64,000 bases of DNA from Impatiens glandulifera (taxonomy: Eukaryota; Streptophyta; Magnoliopsida; Ericales; Balsaminaceae): the NCBI RefSeq assembly GCF_907164915.1, contig NC_061862.1:78457718-78521717 (forward strand), written 5' to 3'. This document shows positions 48,253-57,996 of the stretch, piece after piece. Under the pieces are notes generated by a model. That model saw nothing but the letters and a program-made list of their open reading frames with translations, searched no databases and had not been told where the DNA came from. Numbering within the stretch: position 1 is the first letter of the stretch; each line of letters begins with the position of its first letter. Position numbers and translations under genes: made by a program.

Positions 48253-48748
48253 TGTTGGGCCTTTTGGGTCCAGCCCAATCAGGCAATTAATTAAATGAGC
48301 AAAACCTAAGAATGTTGCTCATTCTATCACTTCTAGAGAGAGAAGCCATTCTGCAAAGAAGAGAAGAAACAAAGGAGAAAAAACAGAGGAAGAAGAAGAG
48401 AAGGAGACAGTAGATCTCTTACATTTTCACCTTCAGGTTCCAATTTCTTGTTGCCTTATATCTAGACTAGATTGAGTCTAAATTAAATTGGTTTTCTCTG
48501 TTTGTATGCCTCAACTTTGGGTTTAAAGTTGAGAAGAACATTTGTATCTGTTTCTTGCTTATAATGAAATTTGCTGGTTGGCCCCATGGTTTTTTACCCT
48601 CCAGGTTGAGAGGGTTTTCCATGTAAATCTAGTGTTGTTTTGTTCTGTGTTTGATCTTCTGTTTTAGACTTGGATAACCTGTGCATTTACCCATCTCGCA
48701 TTGCTAGATTACAGTGTAAAAGTAATCTTCATTTCAAAATTCCCAACA
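48253..48748 (+). repeat. 3' LTR of Tork-like copia
   Basis: 496 bp. Differences from the 5' LTR are mostly transitions, plus a 2-bp GA expansion in GAGAGAGAAG. Confidence 0.92.
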
Positions 48749-48753
48749 AGGAC

Positions 48754-49996
48754 TTGTGTCATTCAAAAATTATGTGAGTTAAATTTTCAATGTTAGGTTA
48801 AATTAACTTGATTGCAAAATTATAATTCGAGTTATGAATTTTTCATGGTTCTGAAAACCGTTTTGGTTATCAACCCGGTTTTTTAGCGAACTTCGGTCGA
48901 ACTGGTTAAACCACTTGTTGGACCGGATTTTAAATATTCCTAAAATATAAATAAATTTAAATATATTAGTAAGTAAATTAATATAATAATCAATTAAATA
49001 TTTATATATATATATATATATAATAATAAAATATATCATAATTAAAATTTTAAATTAAATATTTTTTATATAAAATTAATATCAAAACAAATATATGAAT
49101 TAAAAGTCAAAACTATAAAAGGTAAAAGACTGTGGATAAATCAAAAAGAAATAAAGGGGACACTAAATTGACAATTATTGATAGTTTCGAATAAATGAAA
49201 AAATTTCCACAATTGACAGTTGCAGCAGATAGAGGTAAAAACTCGTTTCCACCATTTTTGTAATGAAAAGACTTTCTCTCTATTCTCACGGACAATTTTT
49301 GTGATATCTAATTTTATCTCTATTCTTTTTCGTTCAGTTGGATTTCTCTTTTTTTTTCCTCTTTCTCTACTCGCGGGGTTCAAATGGAACGGACCGAAAA
49401 AGAAAGAATATTACATCATCACCATTTACCTTTTGAATCGAAAATTTTCAGTTTGGTTTTTCGGTACATTTGTCCGGTCTGACCGGATTTTGACCATTTT
49501 GAAAGATTATCGTATAAAAGAAAAAAATCGGACCGAATACTAAATCATTTTGCGGTCGGAAATCGATCCGACCGTGTATTTTAAATCTTAGAATTTACTA
49601 AATTTTTTTAGTAAAGGGGTGTCCAACTTGATCTGCATTTGCATATATTTTCTTTGTCTCAACATTTAGTCGAGTTCTAGTGCCTTAATTAAATTTTGGG
49701 CCGAGAGGTTTTGTAGATGACTCATTCAACTTTTTAAAACAATCAAAATTATCCAAATTCAAGCAATATCGAAGCTTAGGCAAAATTTTGAAGTTGAAGA
49801 TGCCTTCAATTTTCCTCTAACCTAATTTATACTAATTAAAGAACACGGCGAGCCTCCATCGATGAAACCGGAGCTCCCTTGGCGAAGACCCAATGATAAC
49901 GCTATGCTGATGTCACTCCGCGCCTTTGACCAGTCAAGCGTGTTAACTCGAGGTTGACTCGCCGTGACCCGGCTATAAAATGCCAGAGTTGACTTG
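48754..49996. other. Unassigned; CCGGTT/GACCGG-rich patches
   Basis: Two patches (48850-48930 and 49450-49585) rich in CCGG and GGTCGAACTGG resemble degraded transposon ends. No termini are paired and no gene is seen. 49930-50050 contains two GCTATAAAATGCC/ACTATAAAACGCC TATA-like boxes ~40 bp apart. Confidence 0.35.
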
Positions 49997-50075
49997 TATT
50001 GACACGACTATAAAACGCCCGAATTGACTCTCTTCCAACTCAGATTGACCCAGACCGTCTTGTCAAATATTTTAT
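49997..50075 (+). repeat. 79-bp flanking duplication, left copy
   Basis: Identical over 79 bp to 53116-53194. The last 11 bp, AAATATTTTAT, are shared with the LTR sequence, so the exact junction is ambiguous within them. Confidence 0.95.
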
Positions 50076-50515
50076 GCATCCGTCTCTCGGCCCAAGTGTG
50101 CATATGGGCCAGTTTATTTTTTTAAGGAATAATTCTGTTTTGTTTACTTTCTCTCTTATTTCTTTTGAAACCGAATTCTGTTATTTTGAAAGTTTATTGT
50201 AACCGAATACTCTTGGGTAAACCAGCCTCTTTAAATGGTGATGCCCACCCCACTTTTTGGGGCTATGAATTGAATATTTTGGAACTTTGTGTTTAAGTTA
50301 TCTCTCGGCCCTCCTCCCCTTCTTGGACCGCTAGGTGTAAACTAGTGGTATTTCTCCCCTCCCCCTCGGCTCTTCTCTCCCTAACCTCGAATTCACCTCT
50401 AATTCTATGTCCGCTGCGCTAGAGTGTTGAATTCCATCATCGGTCCCGAACATCAAGAACGCGTTTCTTGAATTAAAGAACTTGAAAGGCTCGGCCATAA
50501 TTAAAACTCCTAACA
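50065..50515 (+). repeat. 5' LTR of element A, missing its first 34 bp
   Basis: Starts at the AAATATTTTAT block that corresponds to 52664 in the other LTR. It ends CCTAACA before the primer-binding site. Confidence 0.9.
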
Positions 50516-50545
50516 TCTTGGTATCAGAGTTGTCCGATTCTCAAC

Positions 50546-52078
50546 ATGGTAGAAACTCGCCAGCAATCGGAAATGGATGCGCTCAAGGCCCTGATTGAAA
50601 ACTTGTCTCAACAAACAGCAGCAATGTAAGCTGCCATAGACCGTAGATTTGATGTGGCTGAAGAAAGAATGGCGGCCCTTGAGAGCGGGGCATCTGGAAA
50701 CGTGCAAGAACCCCGCCACAGACCCTACGATGATAATTCTTGCCACGGTCCTTCACCATTTAGGCCCCCGCACCCTGGCCAGAACCGCGGTCAACACTAT
50801 GCTCCTCCTACTCGGCTAACCAAGGTCGATTTTCCTCGGTTTGATGGGTCGGATGTCGAGGGCTGGCTAATTTCTGCCGAGCAATTTTTTAGAGTGGACA
50901 AAACTAAGGATGCCACTAAATTAGAAATCGCCCCCATTCATTTTTCTAGAGAAGCAAGAATGTGGTACGGGTCATATCTTCAAAACCGAAATCATATGGA
51001 GGCCCTATCTTGGGCCGTGTTCAAGAGAGACCTTATGACTCAATTCGGGCCATCTATACATGATACACCAATGAGGCAGCTAATGAATTTGAAACAGGTT
51101 GGATCGGTTCAAGAATATAATCTCCGGTACATGTCGATCTCTCAAAAGTTATTACATATGCCAAGGGACTACGTCATTGATTGTTACTTGTCCGGTCTAA
51201 GGGAAGAGATTACGAACTGCATCAGGTTGCGATTTCCAGATTCTTTAAACGAAGCAATGGCCATGGCTAAAGTCCAAGAAGCAATATATAGGTCCTTAAT
51301 GAGCAGTGGTAACTTGTACAGCGCTGAAGCATTGTTGCTGCCCACGCCATCCAATATCAACACAGCCGGGCCGAGCACCAATACTGACTTCAAGAATTCA
51401 TCATATGGGTCCTCTTCAAATGCAAACCAGGGCCATGTTAAGCAATTAGACTCAGCCTCAATGGATGAAAAGCGAAAGAAGGGTCTATGCTATTCTTGCA
51501 ATGAAAAATGGCAACCAAACCATATGTGTAAATCAAAGTTATTCATGGTTTCGGCCAATCAAGAAGATCAAGAACCTGACCAAGAACCTGTTTTGGATGA
51601 TTTACCTTCATTGCTCGGCTCAAGGGATGAACCGGCCATATCCTTACATGCCCTGACCGGGTCTAAAGCCTTCCAAACGCTCTAGATTCTTGGCAAAGTT
51701 GGGAACCTGCCGGTGGTGATCTTGATCGATACAGGCAGCACCCACAATTTTATCAACAGCAGAATTTTGGAGAAAATAGACCACAAAAGCATAGCAACCC
51801 AGGTACAATCGGTTAGAGTGGTTGATGGATCTAATGTTTTATGTTCTAGTGTTTGCAAGGACTTGAAGTGGTCGATGGAAGGCAATGAATACCAAACAGA
51901 AATGAAGGTAATTTTCATGGACGGTTATGATATTGTGTTGGGAATTGAATGGTTCATCACTCTAGGCCCGTCTTCTTGGGACTTTGAAAAGCTGACCCTA
52001 TCCTATGATAAGCAAGACAGAACCACGGTCCTTAAAGGGATTCCTCAGTCGCAGGCCAGTTTGATGCATGGAAACTAG
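50546..52078 (+). pseudogene. gypsy-type gag and retropepsin
   Basis: ATG 50546 (MVETRQQSEMDALKALIENL); TAA at 50627 interrupts the frame, which continues unchanged. The Gag capsid segment is typical of gypsy: VDFPRFDGSDVEGWLISAEQ, ARMWYGSYLQ, then FKRDLMTQFG and VQEYNLRYMSISQ. The zinc knuckle is degenerate: CYSCNEKWQPNHMC lacks the glycine and has CX2CX6HX3C spacing. TAG at 51683 precedes the protease, which shows LIDTGSTHNFI (catalytic DTG) and DIVLGIEWF. The frame ends at TAG 52076 and continues into the next ORF. Gag builds the particle; the protease cleaves it. With only three stops in a ~2-kb frame the protein is close to intact. Confidence 0.88.
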
Positions 52079-52546
52079 TTGGAAAAGACCTTAGATGAAT
52101 ATATTGTTGCTTCCAAGATGCAAGTAAAGAGTAAGCCCGAAGGCCAAACTGTTTCACTAGCTGCAATGACCTTGGAAGATATTCTTAATGATCTAATTAG
52201 AAGCTATGGTTCATTCGATGCTGCTGTTATGCTGGTTTGGGAAAAAGACTTGGCCTGGATTTTTGAGCCAAGTATGGAGTTTAATCGAAGTTGGAAGAAA
52301 TTATTTTTGCACCAGGCGCTGGGGACATTGCAGCAACCAAGGCCAGCTCTAAACACTGAAAAAATCGATCTTGGGTGCACAGAAATTCCAGAAAGCGGCG
52401 GAGTGGCAAGCGACCCGGCAGCGCAAAGGACCGCAAGGACCCGGCCAGTTCCACTACTGAAGCGATTCTGCCGAAAGTTTTTTTTGAAAATACGGTCTTA
52501 TGCTGCGACCTTTGCTGAATGTGCCGAAGCCCGACCGAAGCAATAG
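52079..52546 (+). pseudogene. Unrecognised 3' ORF of element A
   Basis: In the same frame as the protease after one TAG, 155 codons with no ATG start (LEKTLDEYIVASKMQVKSK). It has no RT, RNase H, integrase or chromodomain motif. A hydrophobic/aromatic stretch (AAVMLVWEKDLAWIFEPSME) is followed by a Pro/Ala/Arg-rich tail. It could be a fusion of remnants left by an internal deletion of pol, or a captured sequence. Confidence 0.45.
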
Positions 52547-52629
52547 TTTTGAAGTTGAAGATGCATAATAGAGGCTGACCAGTCCGCGTTCTTTTCGTCG
52601 AGGGCGACGAACTTCGAAGGGGGGGATTA

Positions 52630-53115
52630 TGTTACGGGCTGCTCATCAAAAAACTCGGTCCTAAAATATTTTATGCATCCGTCTCTCGGCCCAAGTGTGC
52701 ATATGGGCCAGTTTATGTTTTTTAAGGAATAATTCTGTTTTGTTTACTTTCTCTCTTATTTCTTTTGAAACCGAATTCTGTTATTTTGAAAGTTTGTTGT
52801 AACCGAATACTCTTGGGTAAACCAGCCTCTTTAAATGGTGATGCCCACCCCACTTTTTGGGGCTATGAATTGAATATTTTGGAACTTTGTATTTAAGTTA
52901 TCTCTCGGCCCTCCTCCCCTTCTTGGACCGCTAGGTGTAAACTAGTGGTATTTCTCCCCTCCCCCTCGGCTCTTCTCTCCCTAACCTCGAATTCACCTCT
53001 AATTCTATGTCCGCTGCGCTAGAGTGTTGAATTCCATCATCGGTCCCGAACATCAAGACCCCGTTTCTTGAATTAAAGAACTTAAAAGGCTCGGCCATAA
53101 TTAAAACTCCTAACA
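52630..53115 (+). repeat. 3' LTR of element A
   Basis: 486 bp, TGTTACGGGC to CCTAACA. It is complete at its 5' end, unlike the other LTR. Confidence 0.92.
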
Positions 53116-53194
53116 TATTGACACGACTATAAAACGCCCGAATTGACTCTCTTCCAACTCAGATTGACCCAGACCGTCTTGTCAAATATTTTAT
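53116..53194 (+). repeat. 79-bp flanking duplication, right copy
   Basis: Starts directly after the CCTAACA end of the 3' LTR. Identical to 49997-50075. Confidence 0.95.
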
Positions 53195-53933
53195 TTGCTT
53201 AATGTTTTAATATAATTTTAAAAAGAGATAGATCCTAATCAGGTTTATTAATTATTAAGTTATTATTTTATTATGGTTAAAATATTCATTATTGAATAAG
53301 TATTTATGAAATGATAAAATTAATATTTATTATATTATATAAAATAAAATAATAATTTAAATATATATATATATTAAAATATAAATTAAATTTATTTAGG
53401 TTCGAAAAGAGTTTTAAATATATAAATAATAATATAAAATGATAATTTTCTCCTATTTTTTAAACTCTTTTCTTAAAGATAAATTTAATTATTTATATTT
53501 TTAATATATATATATATATATATTTATTTATTTATTTAAATTAAATAAGAAGGTGTAATAAAGAATGTATATATTTATACATTTATATGTATATGAAACT
53601 GATTCACTAAAATAATAATTTAAATTTATAAATATATATTAAAATATAAATAATTAAATTGATAAAAAAAATTATATATAAATATATATTATAAAAAAGT
53701 TATAATTATAAAAACAAACGTGAGTTTAAAAGGATAAACTAAGTTAATTGGGAATAATGAAAAAAAGAAGGTAAATTTGAGAAAGTTAATTCCAAATAAA
53801 CTTATATTGGAAATCACCTCGAAAACAAAGGTAGAAGAAAAAAGTTAAGACGAAGTTACATAGAGAAATAAAATATTAAAATAATGAAAGATAAAAAATT
53901 ATTAAATATAAATATTTGTTTATTTTTAAAAGT
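53195..53933. other. AT-rich sequence between two LTR elements
   Basis: No gene. Short TA and TTTA microsatellites lie at 53364-53375 and 53503-53535. Confidence 0.5.
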
Positions 53934-53937
53934 TTAT

Positions 53938-54453
53938 TGTCACGGGCTAAAATTCGATCTGTGCGGCACTAAGCCGGTCCTGATTCTAGCTTAGAAAGCC
54001 TTTTTAAACGACGCAAGAAGAATACAACGACTTAGAGAGAGAAAACTCTTGAGAATAAGATTATATTGAAAGAATACTTGATAGTTACAATGGAATACCT
54101 TCAGGGTATTTATAGGATTTACACGTATTAAATTATAAATTACGTCTAATTACAATTTAAGTACACTAATTTAGGATATTCATACCATAACAAGAATATC
54201 CATACCTAATTTAGAATATCTCTTGCAATCTCTTCCTTAATTAGAATATATATTCTAATATCTTCCTTGATTAGAATATATATCTTCAATCCCTTCCTTA
54301 ATTAGAATATCTTCGAATCTCTTACTTGATTTATAGATTCACTGGGCTCACGTAGACAACTGGGCCTCCCTTTTGGGCTAAAAGGATTAGCGCACTATCA
54401 GGCCAAGACTTTAATGATCCTCGATTGGGTCGTGACTTTAATGGGCCGTGACA
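53938..54453 (-). repeat. 3' LTR of element B
   Basis: 516 bp. Its U3 end differs from the partner by loss of CATCCCCTG and gain of a second CGTGACTTTAATGGGC block. Confidence 0.88.
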
Positions 54454-54890
54454 TACTCCCCCACCTTAGTCGTGGTCGTCCTCAGTTCGACCTTGACCTG
54501 ATACTCTTCAATCTCTTCCTTGAAACATTCCCCACGCGGTCCCTCGTATCTGTGCAAAAACCCCTTGAGCACAAATTGCATAGACTTGAATTCTGGAATA
54601 TTATGGAAGTGCACCTCGTGGCTTGATGTTTGCACCCCATACAAATGGGACGTGACATACTCCCCCACCTAAGTCGTGGCTGTCCTCGACACGACCCTAG
54701 ACCGGTGCATGGTGATCTTCTTTCTGGCGTCCCTTAAGCGCTCTTCCTACCCCTTTGCACGTCACGGCATCGGGTGCACTTATGGTCGCCAGCCTTAACC
54801 GATATAAGACGTTTCCCACATGTCTCTCGATTGAACACGGTCCCTTGAATCTGCGCATAAGCCCTTTGAGCACAGACCGCATAGACTTCA
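54454..54890 (-). repeat. Duplicated ~200-bp block including the polypurine tract
   Basis: GACATACTCCCCCACCT at 54450 recurs at 54653. Downstream CCCCTTGAGCACAAATTGCA (54561) recurs as a diverged CCCTTTGAGCACAGACCGCA (54861). The element therefore carries two purine tracts next to its 3' LTR. Confidence 0.65.
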
Positions 54891-55165
54891 ACAATTGTGA
54901 TGGAAACTTCTCCCTTTCCATCGTCCCCTTTCGTAACTGCACACCCTCTCAAATCTACCCCTCTCTTCATATTCTCGGTGTCTCCCTCTAAATATGCCCG
55001 AGCACGACCTGCTTCCTTTCCCACGGACTTGGTGCGAGTGAAGACAGACTGACTTTGGCCCACGTTGCCTGTGGTCAAACCTTGTGGATCTGATGGTTTT
55101 GTGCTGTCTTTGGCCTTGAGCCCCTCGAAGGCCTCGACACACGCTATCTGGACTTCCTCGAGTAC

Positions 55166-55795
55166 TTATTCTTTTCCCTTGGACCCGTCCCCATCATCCA
55201 TCTTGGCAAAAGTGACAAATGTCTCTTTACCACGTTTGTGACCTCGAACGAATCGCATCGTCGAGAACCTGCTTATTCCCTCTGATTCTCTCCTTGTTGG
55301 AATCACGCTAATCTTCCCGTGATCCAAAATGATTAAGGAATCGGAATAAGGCATTATGCAAGCGCGTACCTGATTGCACCATTCTAGTCCCAACAATACG
55401 TCGTAGTCTTCCATTGGGACCAAGGTAAATGAGACTGTTCCATTCCAGCCTCCGATCCTGGTGTGTACTCTCCTAGCCTCCCCATTCACCGGCTTGGCTA
55501 CATCGAAGGACTTCACCGTCCCTCTTGTTGGACTAATCCGCAGACCCAACGCCTTGGCTACTCCTTCTCGTATGAATTTGTGCGTAGCCCCTGTGTCCAC
55601 TAGTGTCTTGATGCGCTTTCCCCCGATCCATGTTTCCACAAACGAAGAGCCCCTCCTTGTTCCCTTGTTCGGCTTCGCAATATTAGCCTTCACAGCATTG
55701 AACAGTCTTAATGATCCTATTTGAGTCTCTTCTTCCTCATCAGAGGACTTAGTTCCTTTAACGACTGCTACCTTTTCCCCCTTAAACGAGCACAT
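55166..55795 (-). pseudogene. gypsy-type retropepsin of element B
   Basis: A 209-codon open frame. Its linker is E/K/G-rich. The aspartic protease core has TLVDTGATHKFI (catalytic DTG), LGLRI and DVLLGLEWCNQV (flap-to-C-terminal segment). It would cleave Gag. Just upstream (55800-55860) a degenerate C..C..H..C knuckle (YYICVAHNHIKFMC) marks the Gag end. The frame is intact across the protease itself. After it, GKE-stop leads to an unrecognised region (TRTKSVGKEAGRARAYLEGD and more) instead of RT. Confidence 0.85.
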
Positions 55796-55859
55796 AAACT
55801 TTATGTGATTATGAGCAACACAAATATAATAGGCTCTTGGCTTATCCGACTCGTCGGCT

Positions 55860-56934
55860 TGCCTCCCTAAGTTTTTATGTGCATGCTCCTTCTTAGATGG
55901 ACGGTCTCCCCCACCTTTCTCCTAGTCTTATGGACGGTCTCCCCCACCTTCTTCCTCATCATCTCTAATGAACTTCGGCCTGTTCACAGACACTTTCAGC
56001 TCTATCAGTTTTTCTGCAATCGTTATTGCCTCGGAAACGTCCCGCACCTTGGTTCTTTGCAGCTTCAACTGTGCTCAAGTCTTTAGGCTGTTAACAAACA
56101 CGAAAAGTGCCTCATGTTCCGTTAGACTAGGTAACTCGAGCATCAACTCCTGGAATTCCTTCACATACTCCTTGATGGTCCCTTTGTGCACAAGTTGACT
56201 CAATCTTTTCCTAGCCTCGTACTCGGCATTCTCTAGAAAGAATTGGCGTTTGAACTCGGTCTTGAAGTCTTCCCATGTTTCCATCTTCAAGGTCCCTCGT
56301 TCAATATCTCCTTCTCGCCTCCTCCACCACAACAATGCCATCTCTTATAGGAAGAAATGTATCGTCTCCAACTTGTCACGATCATCAAGTATGCTTGATG
56401 CCCGAAAGTACCTCTCCATGTTCCAATGGAAGTCCTCCACTTCCCTTGCACTCCTCGAGCTTTTGAAGGAGTTGGCTTAGAAACATCCATCCGTTGAGGT
56501 TCCGCACCTCTATGTTCCCCTCCATTCCTCGCAATCCGCCTTTCCATCGATTCTAGCCTCTCCAAGATCTCCCTCTTGAGGGTCTCAACCATCGCATGGA
56601 CTTCTCTCCGGATTGGATCAAGCACTTTCTGGTAGATATCATTAATCTCCCCTCGAACCGATCCCAGCACTTCGTCATGAATGCTACGATTCGAACCGTT
56701 AATGATTCCCATTATCTCATTCTCCAATTGTTCACATTTCTCATCCATCGTTGTTACTCTATCGGCCACCGTGCTAAACACTTCGAGAGCTTCTTGGTGA
56801 TCGCTCATGCCTTCTTCAAGCTGGGTCACCCGTGCTTCCATGGCAGTACCTCTCTCGACAGACTTATCCCTCTTGGATTCCTTTTCCTTATATTGGCCGG
56901 TCGGAACCTTAGTGAGGGTAGTACGTGAATCCAT
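55860..56934 (-). pseudogene. gypsy-type gag of element B, frameshifted
   Basis: Start ATG 56934 (MDSRTTLTKVPTGQYKEKES), ~47 bp inside the LTR. The N-terminal half is strongly helical and coiled-coil-like (VTQLEEGMSDHQEALEVF..). The frame changes near 56460. The second half (FLYEMALLWWRRREGDIERG, TWEDFKTEFKRQFF, KEYVKEFQELMLEL, HEALFVFVNSLKT) is the classic retrotransposon Gag capsid domain. A stop at 56075 is followed by more Gag-like sequence (AQLKLQRTKVRDVSEAITIA). Confidence 0.88.
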
Positions 56935-56980
56935 TTCTTGCAGCTTGAATGTGGAAGTACAACCTTGCTCTAATACCACT

Positions 56981-57495
56981 TGTCACAGACTAAAATTCGA
57001 CCCGTGCAACACTAAGCTAAATCGGCCCTGATTCTAGCTTAGAAAGCCTTTCTAAACGACGCAAGAAGAATACAACGGACTTAGAGAGAGAAAATTTTGA
57101 GAATAAGATTATATTGAAAGAATACTTGCTAATTACAATGGAATACCTTCAGGGTATTTATAGGATTTACACGTATTAAATTAGGAATTACGTCTAATTA
57201 CAATTTAAGTACACTAATTTAGGATATTCCTTCCATAGCAAGAATATCCTTACCTAATTTAGAATATCTTTTTTAATTTTTTTCTTAATTAGAATATATA
57301 TTCTAATATCTTCCTTGATTAGAATATATCTTCCAATCCCTTCCTTATTTAGAATATCTTCGAATCTCTTACTTGATTTATAGATTCACTGGGCTCACGT
57401 AGACAACTAGGCCTCCCCTTTGGGCTAAGAAAATTAGCGCACTATCAGGTCAAGACTTTAATGATCCTCGACATCCCCTGGATTGGGTCGTGACA
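56981..57495 (-). repeat. 5' LTR of element B
   Basis: 515 bp. The minus strand begins TGTCACGACCC and ends TCTGTGACA immediately before the primer-binding site. Confidence 0.9.
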
Positions 57496-57499
57496 TTAT

Positions 57500-57833
57500 G
57501 TTAACTTAGGTGCATGTTAAGAGAGTAAAATAAATTATATAAAAATTTTAATGATGTAAGTCAACTTTTACTTTGAATTTTTTTTTAATATTTTTAATAT
57601 TAATATAGTTGTGTATCGGGTTTAAGTTTCACAAAATCTCTGTCCCTGAACCCGATCGAGTAACCTTCATCCCTTCACATTCCCGACTCCGAATCCGATT
57701 GAAAATACATGATCTCAACTATTGGATATTCAATGTTATTAGGTATACGAGTACCCATTATTATTTATAATCCTGGTTTTATTTCATTTAAATTCTAAAT
57801 AAATTAATTTCAAAAGAGAATAAAATTTTCAAG

Positions 57834-57865
<32 letters not shown>

Positions 57866-57993
57866 CAAAATCATTAATTTATCTTTCTAAACAAAATACT
57901 TTTCAATGAAAATAGAAGACTTTATGTGCAATTCGAAACAAAGGATGTGAACTCTCAAATACTCAACTTCATGTGCAATTCGACCGTATTCAC
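57500..57993. other. No recognised gene
   Basis: AT-rich with a short TA run at 57836-57855. A CCCGATCGAG..GAATCCGATTG patch near 57640-57700 resembles degraded LTR sequence. Confidence 0.4.
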
Positions 57994-57996
57994 ATC

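Larger units (their letters stand above)
44270..48748 (+). mobile_element. Tork/Tnt1-like Ty1/copia element
   Basis: LTRs at 44270-44763 and 48253-48748 (TGTTGGGCC...TTCCCAACA) are about 97% alike by eye. AGTGGTATTAGAGCTG follows the 5' LTR and a purine tract GGTTGGAGGGGGAGAA precedes the 3' LTR. The flanks ATGAC and AGGAC differ at one of five bases, consistent with an old duplication. Gag-pol is in canonical order but carries many stops and an internal deletion. It is older than the copia at 17708. Confidence 0.93.
50065..53115 (+). mobile_element. gag-protease-only Ty3/gypsy-type LTR element A
   Basis: LTRs at 50065-50515 (5'-truncated) and 52630-53115 (TGTTACGGGC...CCTAACA) differ at about six to seven positions over 450 bp, so insertion was recent. 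CTTGGTATCAGAG follows the 5' LTR, and a GAAGGGGGGGATTA tract precedes the 3' LTR. Internal coding is gag and an aspartic protease of gypsy type, then ~500 bp with no RT, RNase H or integrase similarity. The 5' LTR lacks the first 34 bp present in the 3' LTR. Flanks are a 79-bp duplication rather than a 5-bp one. Class and length (3.05 kb) resemble the TR-GAG elements described in plants. Confidence 0.85.
53938..57495 (-). mobile_element. gag-protease-only Ty3/gypsy-type LTR element B
   Basis: Minus strand. 5' LTR 56981-57495, 3' LTR 53938-54453, both TGTCACG...GTGACA. A 4-bp TTAT duplication flanks it (53934-53937, 57496-57499). AGTGGTATTAGAGCAAGG follows the 5' LTR on the minus strand, and GGTGGGGGAGTA precedes the 3' LTR. 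Coding is gag and protease only; the 700 bp after the protease has no RT or integrase motif. LTR sequence and protein differ from element A, so this is an independent gag-protease-only family. LTR ends have diverged, so it is older than A. Confidence 0.85.

Noticed and set aside
48830..49590. Possible DNA transposon with CCGGTT/GACCGG-rich ends
   Set aside because: The two patches are not convincing inverted repeats and no TSD is visible.
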